Source of the DNA: UBA10649 sp965278965
GTDB lineage: Bacteria > Actinomycetota > Actinomycetes > S36-B12
DNA: 64,000 bases
NCBI GenBank assembly: GCA_965278965.1
Contig: OZ257127.1
Location: 1,364,001-1,428,000 of the forward strand
Direction: 5' to 3'
Shown: piece after piece, positions 41,451 through 50,170 of the stretch
Numbering within the stretch: position 1 is the stretch's first letter
How the letters are laid out: every line of letters begins with the position of its first letter
Position numbers and translations under genes: made by a program
The notes under the pieces: model-generated
What the model was told of the DNA's origin: nothing
Databases searched by the model: none
What the model saw: only the letters and a program-made list of their open reading frames with translations

Positions 41451-42445
41451 GTCGACGCCCTGGGATTCACGACGACCTTGACCGCGGACCCATCGGCGAC
41501 GGCAGCGATCCCGGCCTCGATCCCCTCCAGGGGAACGACATCCGTCACCAGCGGAGCGAGCGCGTCCGCGTGGCGCGCCGCAGCGTCCACCGCGGGAGCG
41601 AAGCTGCGCAGGATTGCCATGGATCCGACGATCGTGATCTCGTCTGCGTACAGCCGGTGCGGCGACACGCTCGCCCGGGCGTCGGGCGACGCGACGCCGA
41701 ACACGAGGAGGGTCCCGGCGCGGTCCACCGCGGCCAGGGCCTGCTCGAAGGCCGCGGGGTTGCCGGTCGCCTCGACCACCGAGGGGGCCCTCAGCTCGGC
41801 TGCCTCGTCGAGATCGACGGCAGGCAGCCCCGTGATGCGGGTGGCGGCGGCACGACGGGCGGGGTTCGGGTCCACGATCGTCACCGGCCCGACTCCCCGC
41901 GCCTGCAGCAAGAGGCTGAGCACGAGACCCATGGTGCCCGCCCCGTAGACGATCGCCGGCCGGTCCGGCTCCGGGGCGAGCCTCTCCAGACCGCGCACGG
42001 CGCACGCCACCGGCTCGATGAGCGGGGCGACGGACGTCGGCATGCCTGGCGGCAGGGGGTGCAGGTTGGCCGCCGGTGCCGCGACGAGGTCGGCCCAGGC
42101 GCCCGGGCGGTTCGCCCCGATCGCCGCCCAGCGCTCGCACATGTTGCCGTGGCCCCGCCGGCACGGGTCGCACGCGCCGCAGTGCAGTGACGGGTCCACG
42201 GCGACGAGATCGCCTACGCGCACGCCTGCGACCTCGCGGCCCACCTCCACGACTCGACCCCACGGCTCGTGTCCGGGCACGAGCGGGAACCGATCAGCTC
42301 CGAGGTCGCCCGCAAGCAGGTGGAGGTCGGTCCCGCAGATTCCGCAGCCCAGCACCTCGACGACCGCCCCGTCGACCTCGGGAGTCGGGTCCGGGACGAC
42401 TTCGAGGCTCCGCGCCCCCGGCCCGTACGCGACGACGGCCCTCAT
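41447..42445 (-). CDS. Zinc-dependent polyol/sugar dehydrogenase (MDR)
   Basis: A 332-residue medium-chain dehydrogenase. Catalytic zinc: CGICGTDLHLLAGDLG and PGHEPWGRVVEVG; structural zinc: HCGACDPCRRGHGNMCER. Cofactor loop GAGTMGLVLSLLLQARG, with VDPN at the end of beta-2 suggesting NAD. The CGICGTD form is common in sorbitol- and threonine-dehydrogenase relatives. ATG 42445; its stop overlaps the SDR start by 4 bp. It lies 25 bp downstream of another MDR gene. Confidence 0.88.
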   Translation of the reverse strand: MRAVVAYGPGARSLEVVPDPTPEVDGAVVEVLGCGICGTDLHLLAGDLGADRFPLVPGHEPWGRVVEVGREVAGVRVGDLVAVDPSLHCGACDPCRRGHGNMCERWAAIGANRPGAWADLVAAPAANLHPLPPGMPTSVAPLIEPVACAVRGLERLAPEPDRPAIVYGAGTMGLVLSLLLQARGVGPVTIVDPNPARRAAATRITGLPAVDLDEAAELRAPSVVEATGNPAAFEQALAAVDRAGTLLVFGVASPDARASVSPHRLYADEITIVGSMAILRSFAPAVDAAARHADALAPLVTDVVPLEGIEAGIAAVADGSAVKVVVNPRAST

Positions 42446-42470
42446 CGCCGATCCCCGCGTGCGCCGTGCG

Positions 42471-43571
42471 TCACGGCTGCTCCATGAGCAGCAGCCCGCG
42501 GGTGACCTGACCGCCGCGGAGGGCGTCATAGGCCGCATCGACCTCGGCGATCGGCCAGCGCCCGGAGACGAGCCGCTCCAGCGGCAGGCGACCGGCGGCA
42601 TAGAGGTCAACGAGTGCAGGGACATCCACGGGCGGGTTGGACGAGCCGTACTTGGACCCCACGATTCGCTGCTCGCCGTTCAGCAGCCATCCCGGGTCGA
42701 AGGACAAGGTCGCGCCGTCGGGGAACCCGGCGATGACGACGCACGTGCCGCGCGGACCCAGCACGGAGGTCGCCAGCCCGAACGCCGGCGCGGCACTCGT
42801 CGTGAGGAAGGCATAGTCGACGCCGCCCCCGGACAGCTCGCGGACGGTCTCAGCTGCACCGGCCGCCGTCGGGTCAACGCAGTGCGTCGCACCGATCTCG
42901 CGCAGCGCGCCGAACTTCTCCGTGACGGGGTCGACTGCGACGACCGGGTAGGCGCCGGAGGCCGCGGCAGCCATGAGAGCACTCGCACCGACCCCGCCGC
43001 AGCCGACCACGGCGACCCCGTCGCCGAGGCGGACCCTCGCCGTGTTGCGGACAGCGCCGACTCCGGTCGTCACGGCGCAGCCGAGGAGCGCGGCGAGGTC
43101 CAGCGGCATTCGGTCGTCGATCCGTACGACGGCACGCTCGGCCAGGACGGCGAGCGGGGCGTTGGTGGCCGGGCCGTAGTGGAACACGTCCGTGCCGTCG
43201 AGGTGGTAGCGCGTCTTCCCGTCGGCCATGCGGCCGAGCGGGGGCTGACGCTTGCACAACGCCGGGGCGCCCATCCGACAGGTCGCGCAGTCGGCGCACC
43301 CCGGCGCCCACGACACGACGACGGCATCGCCAGGGGCGACGCTCGTGACGCCGGGACCGACGCTTTCGACCACGCCGGCCCCCTCGTCGCCGAGGACGAT
43401 CGGGCGCGGGATGCCGGCGTGGTCGCCGTCCATCGCGTACAGGCAGCTGTGGCAGATACCGGACGCGACCATCCGGACCCGCACCTCGCCGGCCCGTGGC
43501 TCGTCCACCTCGAGGTCGACGAGCTGGTGCGGGGCCCCGGGCTCGAAGAAGACGGGGGTCGCTACGCGCAT
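42471..43571 (-). CDS. MDR-family alcohol dehydrogenase with altered zinc motif
   Basis: A 366-residue dehydrogenase of the class III/aryl-alcohol type. The first zinc ligand is in SGICHSCLYAMDGDHAG, but the second motif reads LGDEGAGVVESVG where GHEGAG is expected, so the zinc-binding His is Asp. The structural zinc site CADCATCRMGAPALCK and the cofactor loop GCGGVGASALMAAA are intact. RBS CAGGAG is 5 nt before the ATG. A Gly-rich, 66-bp gap with the palindrome CCGCGGCCGCGG separates it from the next MDR. Whether the change alters zinc binding is not known. Confidence 0.85.
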   Translation of the reverse strand: MRVATPVFFEPGAPHQLVDLEVDEPRAGEVRVRMVASGICHSCLYAMDGDHAGIPRPIVLGDEGAGVVESVGPGVTSVAPGDAVVVSWAPGCADCATCRMGAPALCKRQPPLGRMADGKTRYHLDGTDVFHYGPATNAPLAVLAERAVVRIDDRMPLDLAALLGCAVTTGVGAVRNTARVRLGDGVAVVGCGGVGASALMAAAASGAYPVVAVDPVTEKFGALREIGATHCVDPTAAGAAETVRELSGGGVDYAFLTTSAAPAFGLATSVLGPRGTCVVIAGFPDGATLSFDPGWLLNGEQRIVGSKYGSSNPPVDVPALVDLYAAGRLPLERLVSGRWPIAEVDAAYDALRGGQVTRGLLLMEQP

Positions 43572-43637
43572 GGCTGCTCCTGTGAGGAAATGGTCGGCAC
43601 CGCGGCCGCGGCCCGAGGTCGGTGGGTCATCGCCGGC

Positions 43638-44660
43638 TCACGCAGCCGGGCCGGACAGGTGGATCTTGGTGTGCTCCCCGCCAGCGGCGAGCGCGAACCC
43701 GTCCGCGGCCTGTCCCATCGGGACGACGGCCGTGACGAGCTCGGCCGAGGCTGACGCGAGGACGATCTCCTCGGCCCGGTCGAAGTCCTCGGCCGTGTAC
43801 ATCGCAGACCCGACGACGGCAACCTCCTGGTCCTGGATCGTGTCGATCGCGAACTCGACCGGTCCGTGGCCGACACCGACGACGAGGACCGACCCTCCCT
43901 TGACGGCGAGGCTCACCGCCGTGCGCAGCGTCGCCGCCGACGACACGCAGTCGATGACCACATCGGGACGGCCATCGAGCGCGGCACAGACAGCACCCCG
44001 CAGGTCGGCGATCGTCGGATCGAGCGCCACGGTGGCACCGAGCGCCCGGGCGCGGTCGCGCTTGCCCGCGACCGGGTCCGTCACGACCACGGCGGCGGCG
44101 CCACTCGAGAGCGCGCCGAGCATCGACGCCTGGCCGATCGATCCGGCACCCAAGATCACGACCGTCGCGCCGTCGACCCCACCGACCAGGCGCAGCGCGT
44201 GGGCAACGGTGGCGAACGGCTCGACCAGCGCGGCCTGCGCGAACGACATGCCGTCCGGGACCGGCCGCGCAGCCACGGCAGGTACGACGAACCGGTCGGC
44301 GAACGCCCCGGGTACATGGGACCCGACGCCGACGAGCTCGTCGCACAGGTTCGTCCGTCCCCGCCGGCAGTAGAAGCACCTCCCGCAGGCCACGACCGGT
44401 TGAAGGTAGACCTGCTCGCCCACCCTCGCCGGCGAGACGCCCACTCCGACGTCGACGACCACGCCGGACGCCTCATGCCCGGGGGCGATGGGGTACGGCA
44501 GCCAGGGGTGCCCGCGGCGCAGCGTGTGCAGGTCAGAGCCACAGATGCCGGCGAACGCCGTCTCGATGACGACCTCGCCGGGCTGCGGGCTCGGGGTCGG
44601 CACCTCGCGGACGCCAACCTCCTCGGGACCGGTGATCCACACCTGGGGCATCGTGCTCAT
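43638..44660 (-). CDS. Zinc-dependent dehydrogenase (MDR), third copy
   Basis: A 340-residue MDR. Zinc motifs CGSDLHTLRRGHPWLP (with AGI before it) and PGHEASGVVVDVG; structural zinc CGRCFYCRRGRTNLCDE. Cofactor loop GAGSIGQASMLGALSSG with VTDPV. This is the sorbitol dehydrogenase-like type. The ATG overlaps the SMP-30 stop (ATGA). It is quite different from the two MDRs after it, so the three are not a recent duplication. Confidence 0.88.
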   Translation of the reverse strand: MSTMPQVWITGPEEVGVREVPTPSPQPGEVVIETAFAGICGSDLHTLRRGHPWLPYPIAPGHEASGVVVDVGVGVSPARVGEQVYLQPVVACGRCFYCRRGRTNLCDELVGVGSHVPGAFADRFVVPAVAARPVPDGMSFAQAALVEPFATVAHALRLVGGVDGATVVILGAGSIGQASMLGALSSGAAAVVVTDPVAGKRDRARALGATVALDPTIADLRGAVCAALDGRPDVVIDCVSSAATLRTAVSLAVKGGSVLVVGVGHGPVEFAIDTIQDQEVAVVGSAMYTAEDFDRAEEIVLASASAELVTAVVPMGQAADGFALAAGGEHTKIHLSGPAA

Positions 44661-45592
44661 CGCAGGCTTCCCTCCGCCTCGAGACCTGGCTGGTTCGGTC
44701 GAACCGCGTCGGCCCAGTCGATCGACCCGACCTCGACCCCCGTCGTGCCGACGCGGCGCAGGTAGGTCTGCCCGCCGGCTCGTCCGGGCTCGACGTCGTC
44801 GGCGGCGGTCGTCACGGCCAGGACCGCGAGGTCGGGACCGACGAAGGCGCACGACGTCGCGTTCCGGGCGGGCACCACCACCCGACCAAGCACCTGACCA
44901 CCGGGGGCGACCCGCAGGACGCACCCGCCGCCCCACACGGCGAGCCACAGGCACCCCTCCGCATCGACGGCCAGTCCGTCGGGCAGCCCTTCGTCGGAGT
45001 CCAGCTCCACGATCACCTCGGGGTCACCGGGCCGGCCCGTTCCAGGGTCGACGTCGGCCCGGCTCACCGTGCCGGCGCCGCTGTCGACGACGTACATGAC
45101 CGAGGCCTCGGCGTCCCAGCCGATCCCGTTCCCGTGCGTGATCCCGGTCCAGTGGCGCACGAGTCCCTCGTCCGGGCGGTACGACCACAGCGAGCCGGCG
45201 CCCGGCGAGCCCCGCAGGACCGTCCCAGCCCACAGTCGCCCGTGCGGACCGGGCTTCGCGTCGTTGAACCGCACACCCGGAGGGTTGTCGGGCAGCTCGG
45301 CCACCGCCACGGGCACGGCCCTCGGATGGTCGAGCGCGTACACCGTCCGCCCTCCCAAGACCACGAGCCCGCCGTCAGACCGGGAGCACACGGCGACGAG
45401 CGGGTCGTCGACTGCGACGGTCGCCCGGGACCGCACCGCTCCTCGTCGCCAGTGCAGGGTCGCCTGCTCGCAGTCCACCCACAGCAGCGTCCCGGGGTCT
45501 CCGGCCATCCATAGGGGTGACTCCCCCAGCAGACAGCCGGCCTCGATCACGCCGACATCGTCGGCGGCGAGCAGCGGGGCGGTGGCGAGCAT
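44657..45592 (-). CDS. SMP-30/gluconolactonase family lactonase
   Basis: A 311-residue six-bladed beta-propeller. Metal ligands expected are the Glu in GCLLGESPLWM, the Asn in GVRFNDAKPGPHGRLWAGT, the Asn in GITHGNGIGWD and the Asp in LPDGLAVDAEGCLWLAVWGG. Members hydrolyse aldonolactones to aldonic acids, the step after sugar dehydrogenase. Its stop overlaps the MDR start, and the PMI-like gene lies 3 bp upstream. The order lactonase-dehydrogenases-mutarotase is what a sugar oxidation route needs. Confidence 0.92.
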   Translation of the reverse strand: MLATAPLLAADDVGVIEAGCLLGESPLWMAGDPGTLLWVDCEQATLHWRRGAVRSRATVAVDDPLVAVCSRSDGGLVVLGGRTVYALDHPRAVPVAVAELPDNPPGVRFNDAKPGPHGRLWAGTVLRGSPGAGSLWSYRPDEGLVRHWTGITHGNGIGWDAEASVMYVVDSGAGTVSRADVDPGTGRPGDPEVIVELDSDEGLPDGLAVDAEGCLWLAVWGGGCVLRVAPGGQVLGRVVVPARNATSCAFVGPDLAVLAVTTAADDVEPGRAGGQTYLRRVGTTGVEVGSIDWADAVRPNQPGLEAEGSLR

Positions 45593-45595
45593 CGG

Positions 45596-46645
45596 TCAGC
45601 CGCCCACGGCCGGCGGCAGGCACGCGATGAGGTCGAGGTCTCCGTCGATCGTGAGCGGCCCGGCGGCGAACGGCACCACGAAGGTCTGCCCCGCGCGGAC
45701 GGGGATCCGCCCGTCGTCCCAACCGATCGCGCCGGAGCCCGCGACCACGACGAGCACGGCGAACGACGCCTCGGGCAGGGCGACGGCTCCACTCGCCCGC
45801 ACCCGCCACGCACGGAAGAAGACCTCGGCCGACTCAGAGAACAGGCTCGTGACGGTGCCGCCCGTACCGCCGGTCACGTGGCGCGCGGTGGGAAGAACCT
45901 CGTCGCGTCGGTCGCGGAAGGCCGACAGGTCGAAGCACGACATCGCGACGTCCCACCCGAGGCCCAGCGTCGCGGCGTCCTCCGCGACGCCGAACGGCTC
46001 GTGCTCGGCGAGAACGGAGAACGACGTCGGCTCCTGAAGCTCGGTCAGCATGACGCCCGGCCCGATCGCGTGGGGCGCTCCGGCCGGGACGTACACGACC
46101 ATGCCGGGCTCGACGGGCAGCCGCATCATCGCGCCGAGCATCGCGTCGGCGTCCTGCGCAGCTATCCACCGCCGCAGGTCCGATACCTCGACGCCGTCGT
46201 GCATGCCGACCCAGATGGCCGCGTCGGGTTCGGCGTGCATGATGACCCAACCCTCGGTCTTGCCGAACACGCTTCCGAGGGACCGGGCGGCGAAGTCCCG
46301 CGACGGGTGGCAGTGCACGGGCAACCGCTCACCGGCGTCGAGCAGCTTCACCAGCAACGCTGAGGAGCCGCCGTAGGTCTCAGCGAGCGGAGCCCCCAGC
46401 CACTCCAGCGGCGACGCCTCGATCGCGGCCGCGATCAGTCGGCCGTCCGGGAGCCGGGAGACTCCGGTCTGCGGGTCGGCATCGGGGCCGAGGATCGCTG
46501 GTGGGAGCGGCACCTGCGCACCCACCCAGTCCTCGGGACCCGCCACCGGGTCCGGGAGCCCGCGGAACGCGGAGATGTTGCGCCCGCCGGCGTAGTACAC
46601 GGGGACACGGTTGTCCGCAAGCTCGAGCGGTCGGTTGTCGCTCAT
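45596..46645 (-). CDS. Class I phosphomannose-isomerase-like cupin
   Basis: A 349-residue protein of the type I mannose-6-phosphate isomerase fold. Metal-binding residues are in LPVHCHPSRDFAARS, GKTEGWVIMH and VPAGAPHAIGPG; a second cupin-like part follows. The HCH pattern differs from the usual Q-x-H of true ManA. No phosphorylating enzyme is in the operon, so it could be a free-sugar isomerase. The ATG has RBS GGAAGGAG and overlaps the M81 stop. Fold confident, reaction unknown. Confidence 0.8.
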   Translation of the reverse strand: MSDNRPLELADNRVPVYYAGGRNISAFRGLPDPVAGPEDWVGAQVPLPPAILGPDADPQTGVSRLPDGRLIAAAIEASPLEWLGAPLAETYGGSSALLVKLLDAGERLPVHCHPSRDFAARSLGSVFGKTEGWVIMHAEPDAAIWVGMHDGVEVSDLRRWIAAQDADAMLGAMMRLPVEPGMVVYVPAGAPHAIGPGVMLTELQEPTSFSVLAEHEPFGVAEDAATLGLGWDVAMSCFDLSAFRDRRDEVLPTARHVTGGTGGTVTSLFSESAEVFFRAWRVRASGAVALPEASFAVLVVVAGSGAIGWDDGRIPVRAGQTFVVPFAAGPLTIDGDLDLIACLPPAVGG

Positions 46646-48138
46646 CGGCGAGCTCCTTCCGCGTCGACGCCGAAGAGCGGTCGCGGCGCATGCACGAAGT
46701 CGAGGCGGGAGAACGCCGGCGTGCTTGCCCCCGGCAGGTCGAGCACGGTGGCCGACGTGTGGATGCCGCGGAAGCCCGCGCGGAACATCGTGGCCGAGCG
46801 CACAACGACGACGTCGACGTCGGCCGGCTCGAGCCCGGCATGCCGGAAGCCCTGCGGGTCGAACGTCGGTGCCGGTCTCTCCGTCAGGAGGACGGTCAGC
46901 CCGGAGCCGGCCTCGACGGTGGCCCACCGACCGAGTGCGATCTCCTGCCCTGTCATCGACTCCCCGGTAAGAACGACCGGTGTGTCCCCCAGGCGTCGCA
47001 CGACTCCCGACACGGCGACGGGCCGGGACCATCGGTCGTCAAGCGTGGCTCCGACGACGAGATCGACCTCCGCGCCGATGCCAGCGTCTGTGCACCGTGC
47101 GACCGCCGGGGCGTCCACGACCGTGGCGATGGCCCGCAGCGACCGGCCGGCAGCGAGGAGCGCACCGATGACGGTCGCGTCGTCAGCCGTCGCGCCGGCT
47201 GTCGGCGAGTCGGCCGAGTGCACGAGGATCGCCGGACCTCCAGGACCGGCAGGTCCGAGCCCGGCGACGGCTTCGTCCAGCCCCACCAGGTCCAGGCGGA
47301 ACGCATCCCGGGCGTTCCACGCGGCGTCGGCCACCGCCTCGGCCGCAGCACGCGCGACCTCCTCGTCGCCGGTGTACGTCACGGTCACGCCGAACCCGAG
47401 GTGCGGGACATCGAGCCACGGCTGCACAGGGAAGAGCGAGATGTCCAGGACCGACCCGTGCGTCAGGGCATCGGCCAGGCGCCGGATCCCGGCCATGGGC
47501 TCGTCCGCGAGCGCCTGCGTCTCGGCCGGCACCAGCATCGGCCGCTTCACCAGGATCGTGCCCAGGCCGGGCAGGCCCCCGTCCAGTGCTGCGAGGACGA
47601 GGTCCGCCGCCCGGCGGCCGGTCGTCGCCTGGTCCACGTGCGGATACGTGTGGAAGCCCACGACGGCCGTCGCGGCCCGGACGATCGCCGGGGTCACGTT
47701 CGCGTGCAGGTCGTGGGTCACGACGATCGGCACCGGGCCGACCACGTCACGAGCGGCTGCCGTGAGCCGGGCGTCGGCGGACGGCGCGTCCTGAGCGACG
47801 AGTGCCCCGTGGAGGCAGAGCACGACGGCGTCGAGGGGCCCCGAGTCGGCAAGGCCGACCACAAGGAGGCGCTCCAGCTCCGCCATCGCTTCGGCGCCCA
47901 GGATGCCGCCGGACATCGCCCACGCCCGCACGATCGGGACGACCTCCACCTCGGCCTCGCCCAGCCGCGCGATCGCGCCGGCGATCTCGGTGTTCGAGCC
48001 GCGGGAGCGCTCGTCGGCCTCGGCGCCCAACCACAGGCCCTGGGCGGCGAAGTCGTCCAGCGAGCTGGCGCAGGACGAGAACGTGTTGGTCTCCTGGATG
48101 ATCGACGCAACAGCCACGCGCCGGGGACGAGGCGTCAC
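46642..48138 (-). CDS. M81 family (MlrC-like) metallopeptidase, copy 1
   Basis: A 498-residue protein of the MlrC (microcystin degradation) family. It begins VAVASIIQETNTFSSCASSL with the family's QETNTF; zinc ligands are expected around CLHGALVAQD, VTHDLHANVTP and GFHTYPHVDQ. The C-terminal half has SADSPTAGATADDATV. MlrC cleaves linear peptides with D- and beta-amino acids. A second copy is at 58.3 kb. GTG 48138 overlaps an SDR stop (GTGA). Substrate unknown, but it fits an unusual peptide bond or amide in the imported compound. Confidence 0.87.
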   Translation of the reverse strand: MTPRPRRVAVASIIQETNTFSSCASSLDDFAAQGLWLGAEADERSRGSNTEIAGAIARLGEAEVEVVPIVRAWAMSGGILGAEAMAELERLLVVGLADSGPLDAVVLCLHGALVAQDAPSADARLTAAARDVVGPVPIVVTHDLHANVTPAIVRAATAVVGFHTYPHVDQATTGRRAADLVLAALDGGLPGLGTILVKRPMLVPAETQALADEPMAGIRRLADALTHGSVLDISLFPVQPWLDVPHLGFGVTVTYTGDEEVARAAAEAVADAAWNARDAFRLDLVGLDEAVAGLGPAGPGGPAILVHSADSPTAGATADDATVIGALLAAGRSLRAIATVVDAPAVARCTDAGIGAEVDLVVGATLDDRWSRPVAVSGVVRRLGDTPVVLTGESMTGQEIALGRWATVEAGSGLTVLLTERPAPTFDPQGFRHAGLEPADVDVVVVRSATMFRAGFRGIHTSATVLDLPGASTPAFSRLDFVHAPRPLFGVDAEGARR

Positions 48139-48893
48139 GGCATCACCCAGCCGCCGTCGACCACGAGCACCTGCCCGGTCACGAAGCCGGCCTCCTCGGA
48201 GAGCAGGTACGCGACGGCGTTCGCGACATCCGCGGGCACGCCGCGGCGGTGGAGCGACTGCAACGGGAACAGCACCGCCTCCAGCTCCTCGTCCGAGCCG
48301 TAGAACGCTTCGTCGGGCGTCCTGATCGCACCCGGCGCCACCGCGTTGACCCGGACTCCCTCCGGCCCCCACTCCCGTGCCAAGGACCGCACGAGGCCGA
48401 TGACAGCAGCCTTCGACGTGACATAGGGCAGGTTGCCGGTGCGGCCGAGCAGCGGGGTGACCGAGGACAGGACGACCACCGAGCCGCGAGCCGCGGCGAG
48501 GTCCGCCCGCGCCGCTCGGATCGTCAGGGCCGTGCCGATCACGTTGACCGCGAGCGTGCGCTGCCAGTCGGCGGCGTCGAAGTCGGCCCACGGGCGCTGC
48601 GCAGTGACGGACGCCGCAGCGGCGCACACGAGTCCGGTCACGGGTCCGAGCGACGCGCGGACCTGGTCGACCATCGCCGGGATCGCGTCGGGATCACCGA
48701 GGTCGGCGGCCACCGCGACCGCGGTGGATCCGGTGCCGGTGAGCTCAGCGACGAGCGCGTCGGCGGTCCGCTGCGAGGCGTCGTCGGGCGCATGGCACAC
48801 CGCGACGCTCGCCCCGTCCTGGACGACGCGCCGGCACAGCGACGGACCGATGCCGCCCGTCGCGCCGGTCACGATCGTGACCGCTGTGCTCAT
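48135..48893 (-). CDS. SDR family oxidoreductase
   Basis: A 252-residue SDR. Motifs are VTIVTGATGGIGPSLCRRVV, VLSSVTPLLG and LPYVTSKAAVIGLVRSLARE, with RVNAVAPGAIRTPDEAFYG. VCAAAASVTAQ stands where NNAG is usual, so the strand-4 motif is degenerate. It ends TGQVLVVDGGWVMP. ATG 48893; the dehydratase gene ends 16 bp upstream. Role within the sugar pathway unclear. Confidence 0.85.
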   Translation of the reverse strand: MSTAVTIVTGATGGIGPSLCRRVVQDGASVAVCHAPDDASQRTADALVAELTGTGSTAVAVAADLGDPDAIPAMVDQVRASLGPVTGLVCAAAASVTAQRPWADFDAADWQRTLAVNVIGTALTIRAARADLAAARGSVVVLSSVTPLLGRTGNLPYVTSKAAVIGLVRSLAREWGPEGVRVNAVAPGAIRTPDEAFYGSDEELEAVLFPLQSLHRRGVPADVANAVAYLLSEEAGFVTGQVLVVDGGWVMP

Positions 48894-48909
48894 GCCGCCT
48901 CCGCCCTCG

Positions 48910-50118
48910 TCAGAACTTCGGGAACTTCGCCCGGAAGTCGGCCTGCATGGAGTCCGCGAACTCGCTCGCCTCGCCGTGCGCACGGTGGTACTCGTGGTAG
49001 TACCGCAGCTTGTCCTGGTCGATCTCGACGCCCAGGCCCGGCCCCGTCGGCACGTCGAGCCGGCCCTCACGGAACTCGAACGGCACCGTGATGATGTCGT
49101 CCGCCTGCTCGATGAGGTGCGTGTCGATCGAGTGGCTGACCATCGGCTCGGCCGCCGCGACGTGCAGCACGGCGGCCGTGGAGATGCCGAGCTCGCGGTC
49201 GCTGTGCAGGCTCATCCCGATGTTGAACGTCTCGCACACCTTGGCGAGCTGGAGCACCGAGCTCGGGCCGCCCCAGAAGTGGACATCGCCGAGGATGACG
49301 TCGAGGGCGCGCGTGCGGACGACGAGCGGGATCTGCTCGAACGTCACGCAGCACATGTTCGTCGCCAACGGGACAGGCGTCCGCTCGCGCACGAGCGACA
49401 TCCCCTCGATCCCCCAGGTGGGGTCCTCGCAGAACTCCAGGTCGTACTCGGCGAGCTCGTTGAGCACTCGGATGCTGGTCTCGACCGACCACACGGCGTT
49501 GGGGTCGATCCGGATGTACCGCAGTCGACCCGCCAGCCGCTCCCGCATGAGACGGACCGAGCGGATCTCCTCCTCCGGCGTGAGGACACCGTTCTTGAAC
49601 TTGATGTCGCGGAACCCGTACAGGTCGAAGAGCTCGTCCGCGTGGTCGGCCGCGTTCTCGGCCCGGTTCCCGTCGCCCACCTCCGTGGTGGACGCATAGC
49701 GGTAGAACACGTACGCAGCGAACTCGATCCGCTCGCGCTCGATACCACCCCACAGGTCCCCGCACCGCTTGCCGAGGATCTTGCCGACGAGGTCCCAGCA
49801 CGCCATCTCGACAGCCGTGCCTGCGAGCTTCGCGGCGCCGACGAGCGCCAGCTGCTCGGAGGTCATGCGGAACACGCTGAAGCGGCGAGTGATCCGTCCG
49901 ACCTCGAGCGGGTCCAGACCGATGAAGAGGTCGCGGTGGAGCTCCAGCGCGCGGACGATCTCGTCCCCGCCCCGGGTCTCGCCGATGCCGATGACGCCCT
50001 CGTCGGTTATGAGCTCGAGGATGGTCCGCGTCGTCGTCACCTCGACGCCGAACGACCAGCGCAGGGGGCGCTTGAGCGGCACGGTGACGGGCGTCGCGCG
50101 GAAGTCGACGATGCGCAT
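48910..50118 (-). CDS. Enolase-superfamily sugar acid dehydratase (glucarate dehydratase-like)
   Basis: A 402-residue mandelate racemase/enolase superfamily member. The catalytic lysines are in YGFRDIKFKNGVL (KxK), metal ligands in IRIDPNAVWSVE, EFCEDPTWGIEG and ATNMCCVTF, and the His base in SLHSDRELGIS. The Asn as third ligand and HS-x-x-ELGIS are GlucD-type. Dehydration of an aldonate or aldarate to its 2-keto-3-deoxy acid is expected. The N-terminal capping domain starts MRIVDFRATPVTVPLK. It is a central enzyme of the operon. Confidence 0.9.
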   Translation of the reverse strand: MRIVDFRATPVTVPLKRPLRWSFGVEVTTTRTILELITDEGVIGIGETRGGDEIVRALELHRDLFIGLDPLEVGRITRRFSVFRMTSEQLALVGAAKLAGTAVEMACWDLVGKILGKRCGDLWGGIERERIEFAAYVFYRYASTTEVGDGNRAENAADHADELFDLYGFRDIKFKNGVLTPEEEIRSVRLMRERLAGRLRYIRIDPNAVWSVETSIRVLNELAEYDLEFCEDPTWGIEGMSLVRERTPVPLATNMCCVTFEQIPLVVRTRALDVILGDVHFWGGPSSVLQLAKVCETFNIGMSLHSDRELGISTAAVLHVAAAEPMVSHSIDTHLIEQADDIITVPFEFREGRLDVPTGPGLGVEIDQDKLRYYHEYHRAHGEASEFADSMQADFRAKFPKF

Positions 50119-50170
50119 GGGGTCCCTTCGGCGGTGGTCGAGCGCGGTGGTCGGTCGCGGTGCGGTGCGG

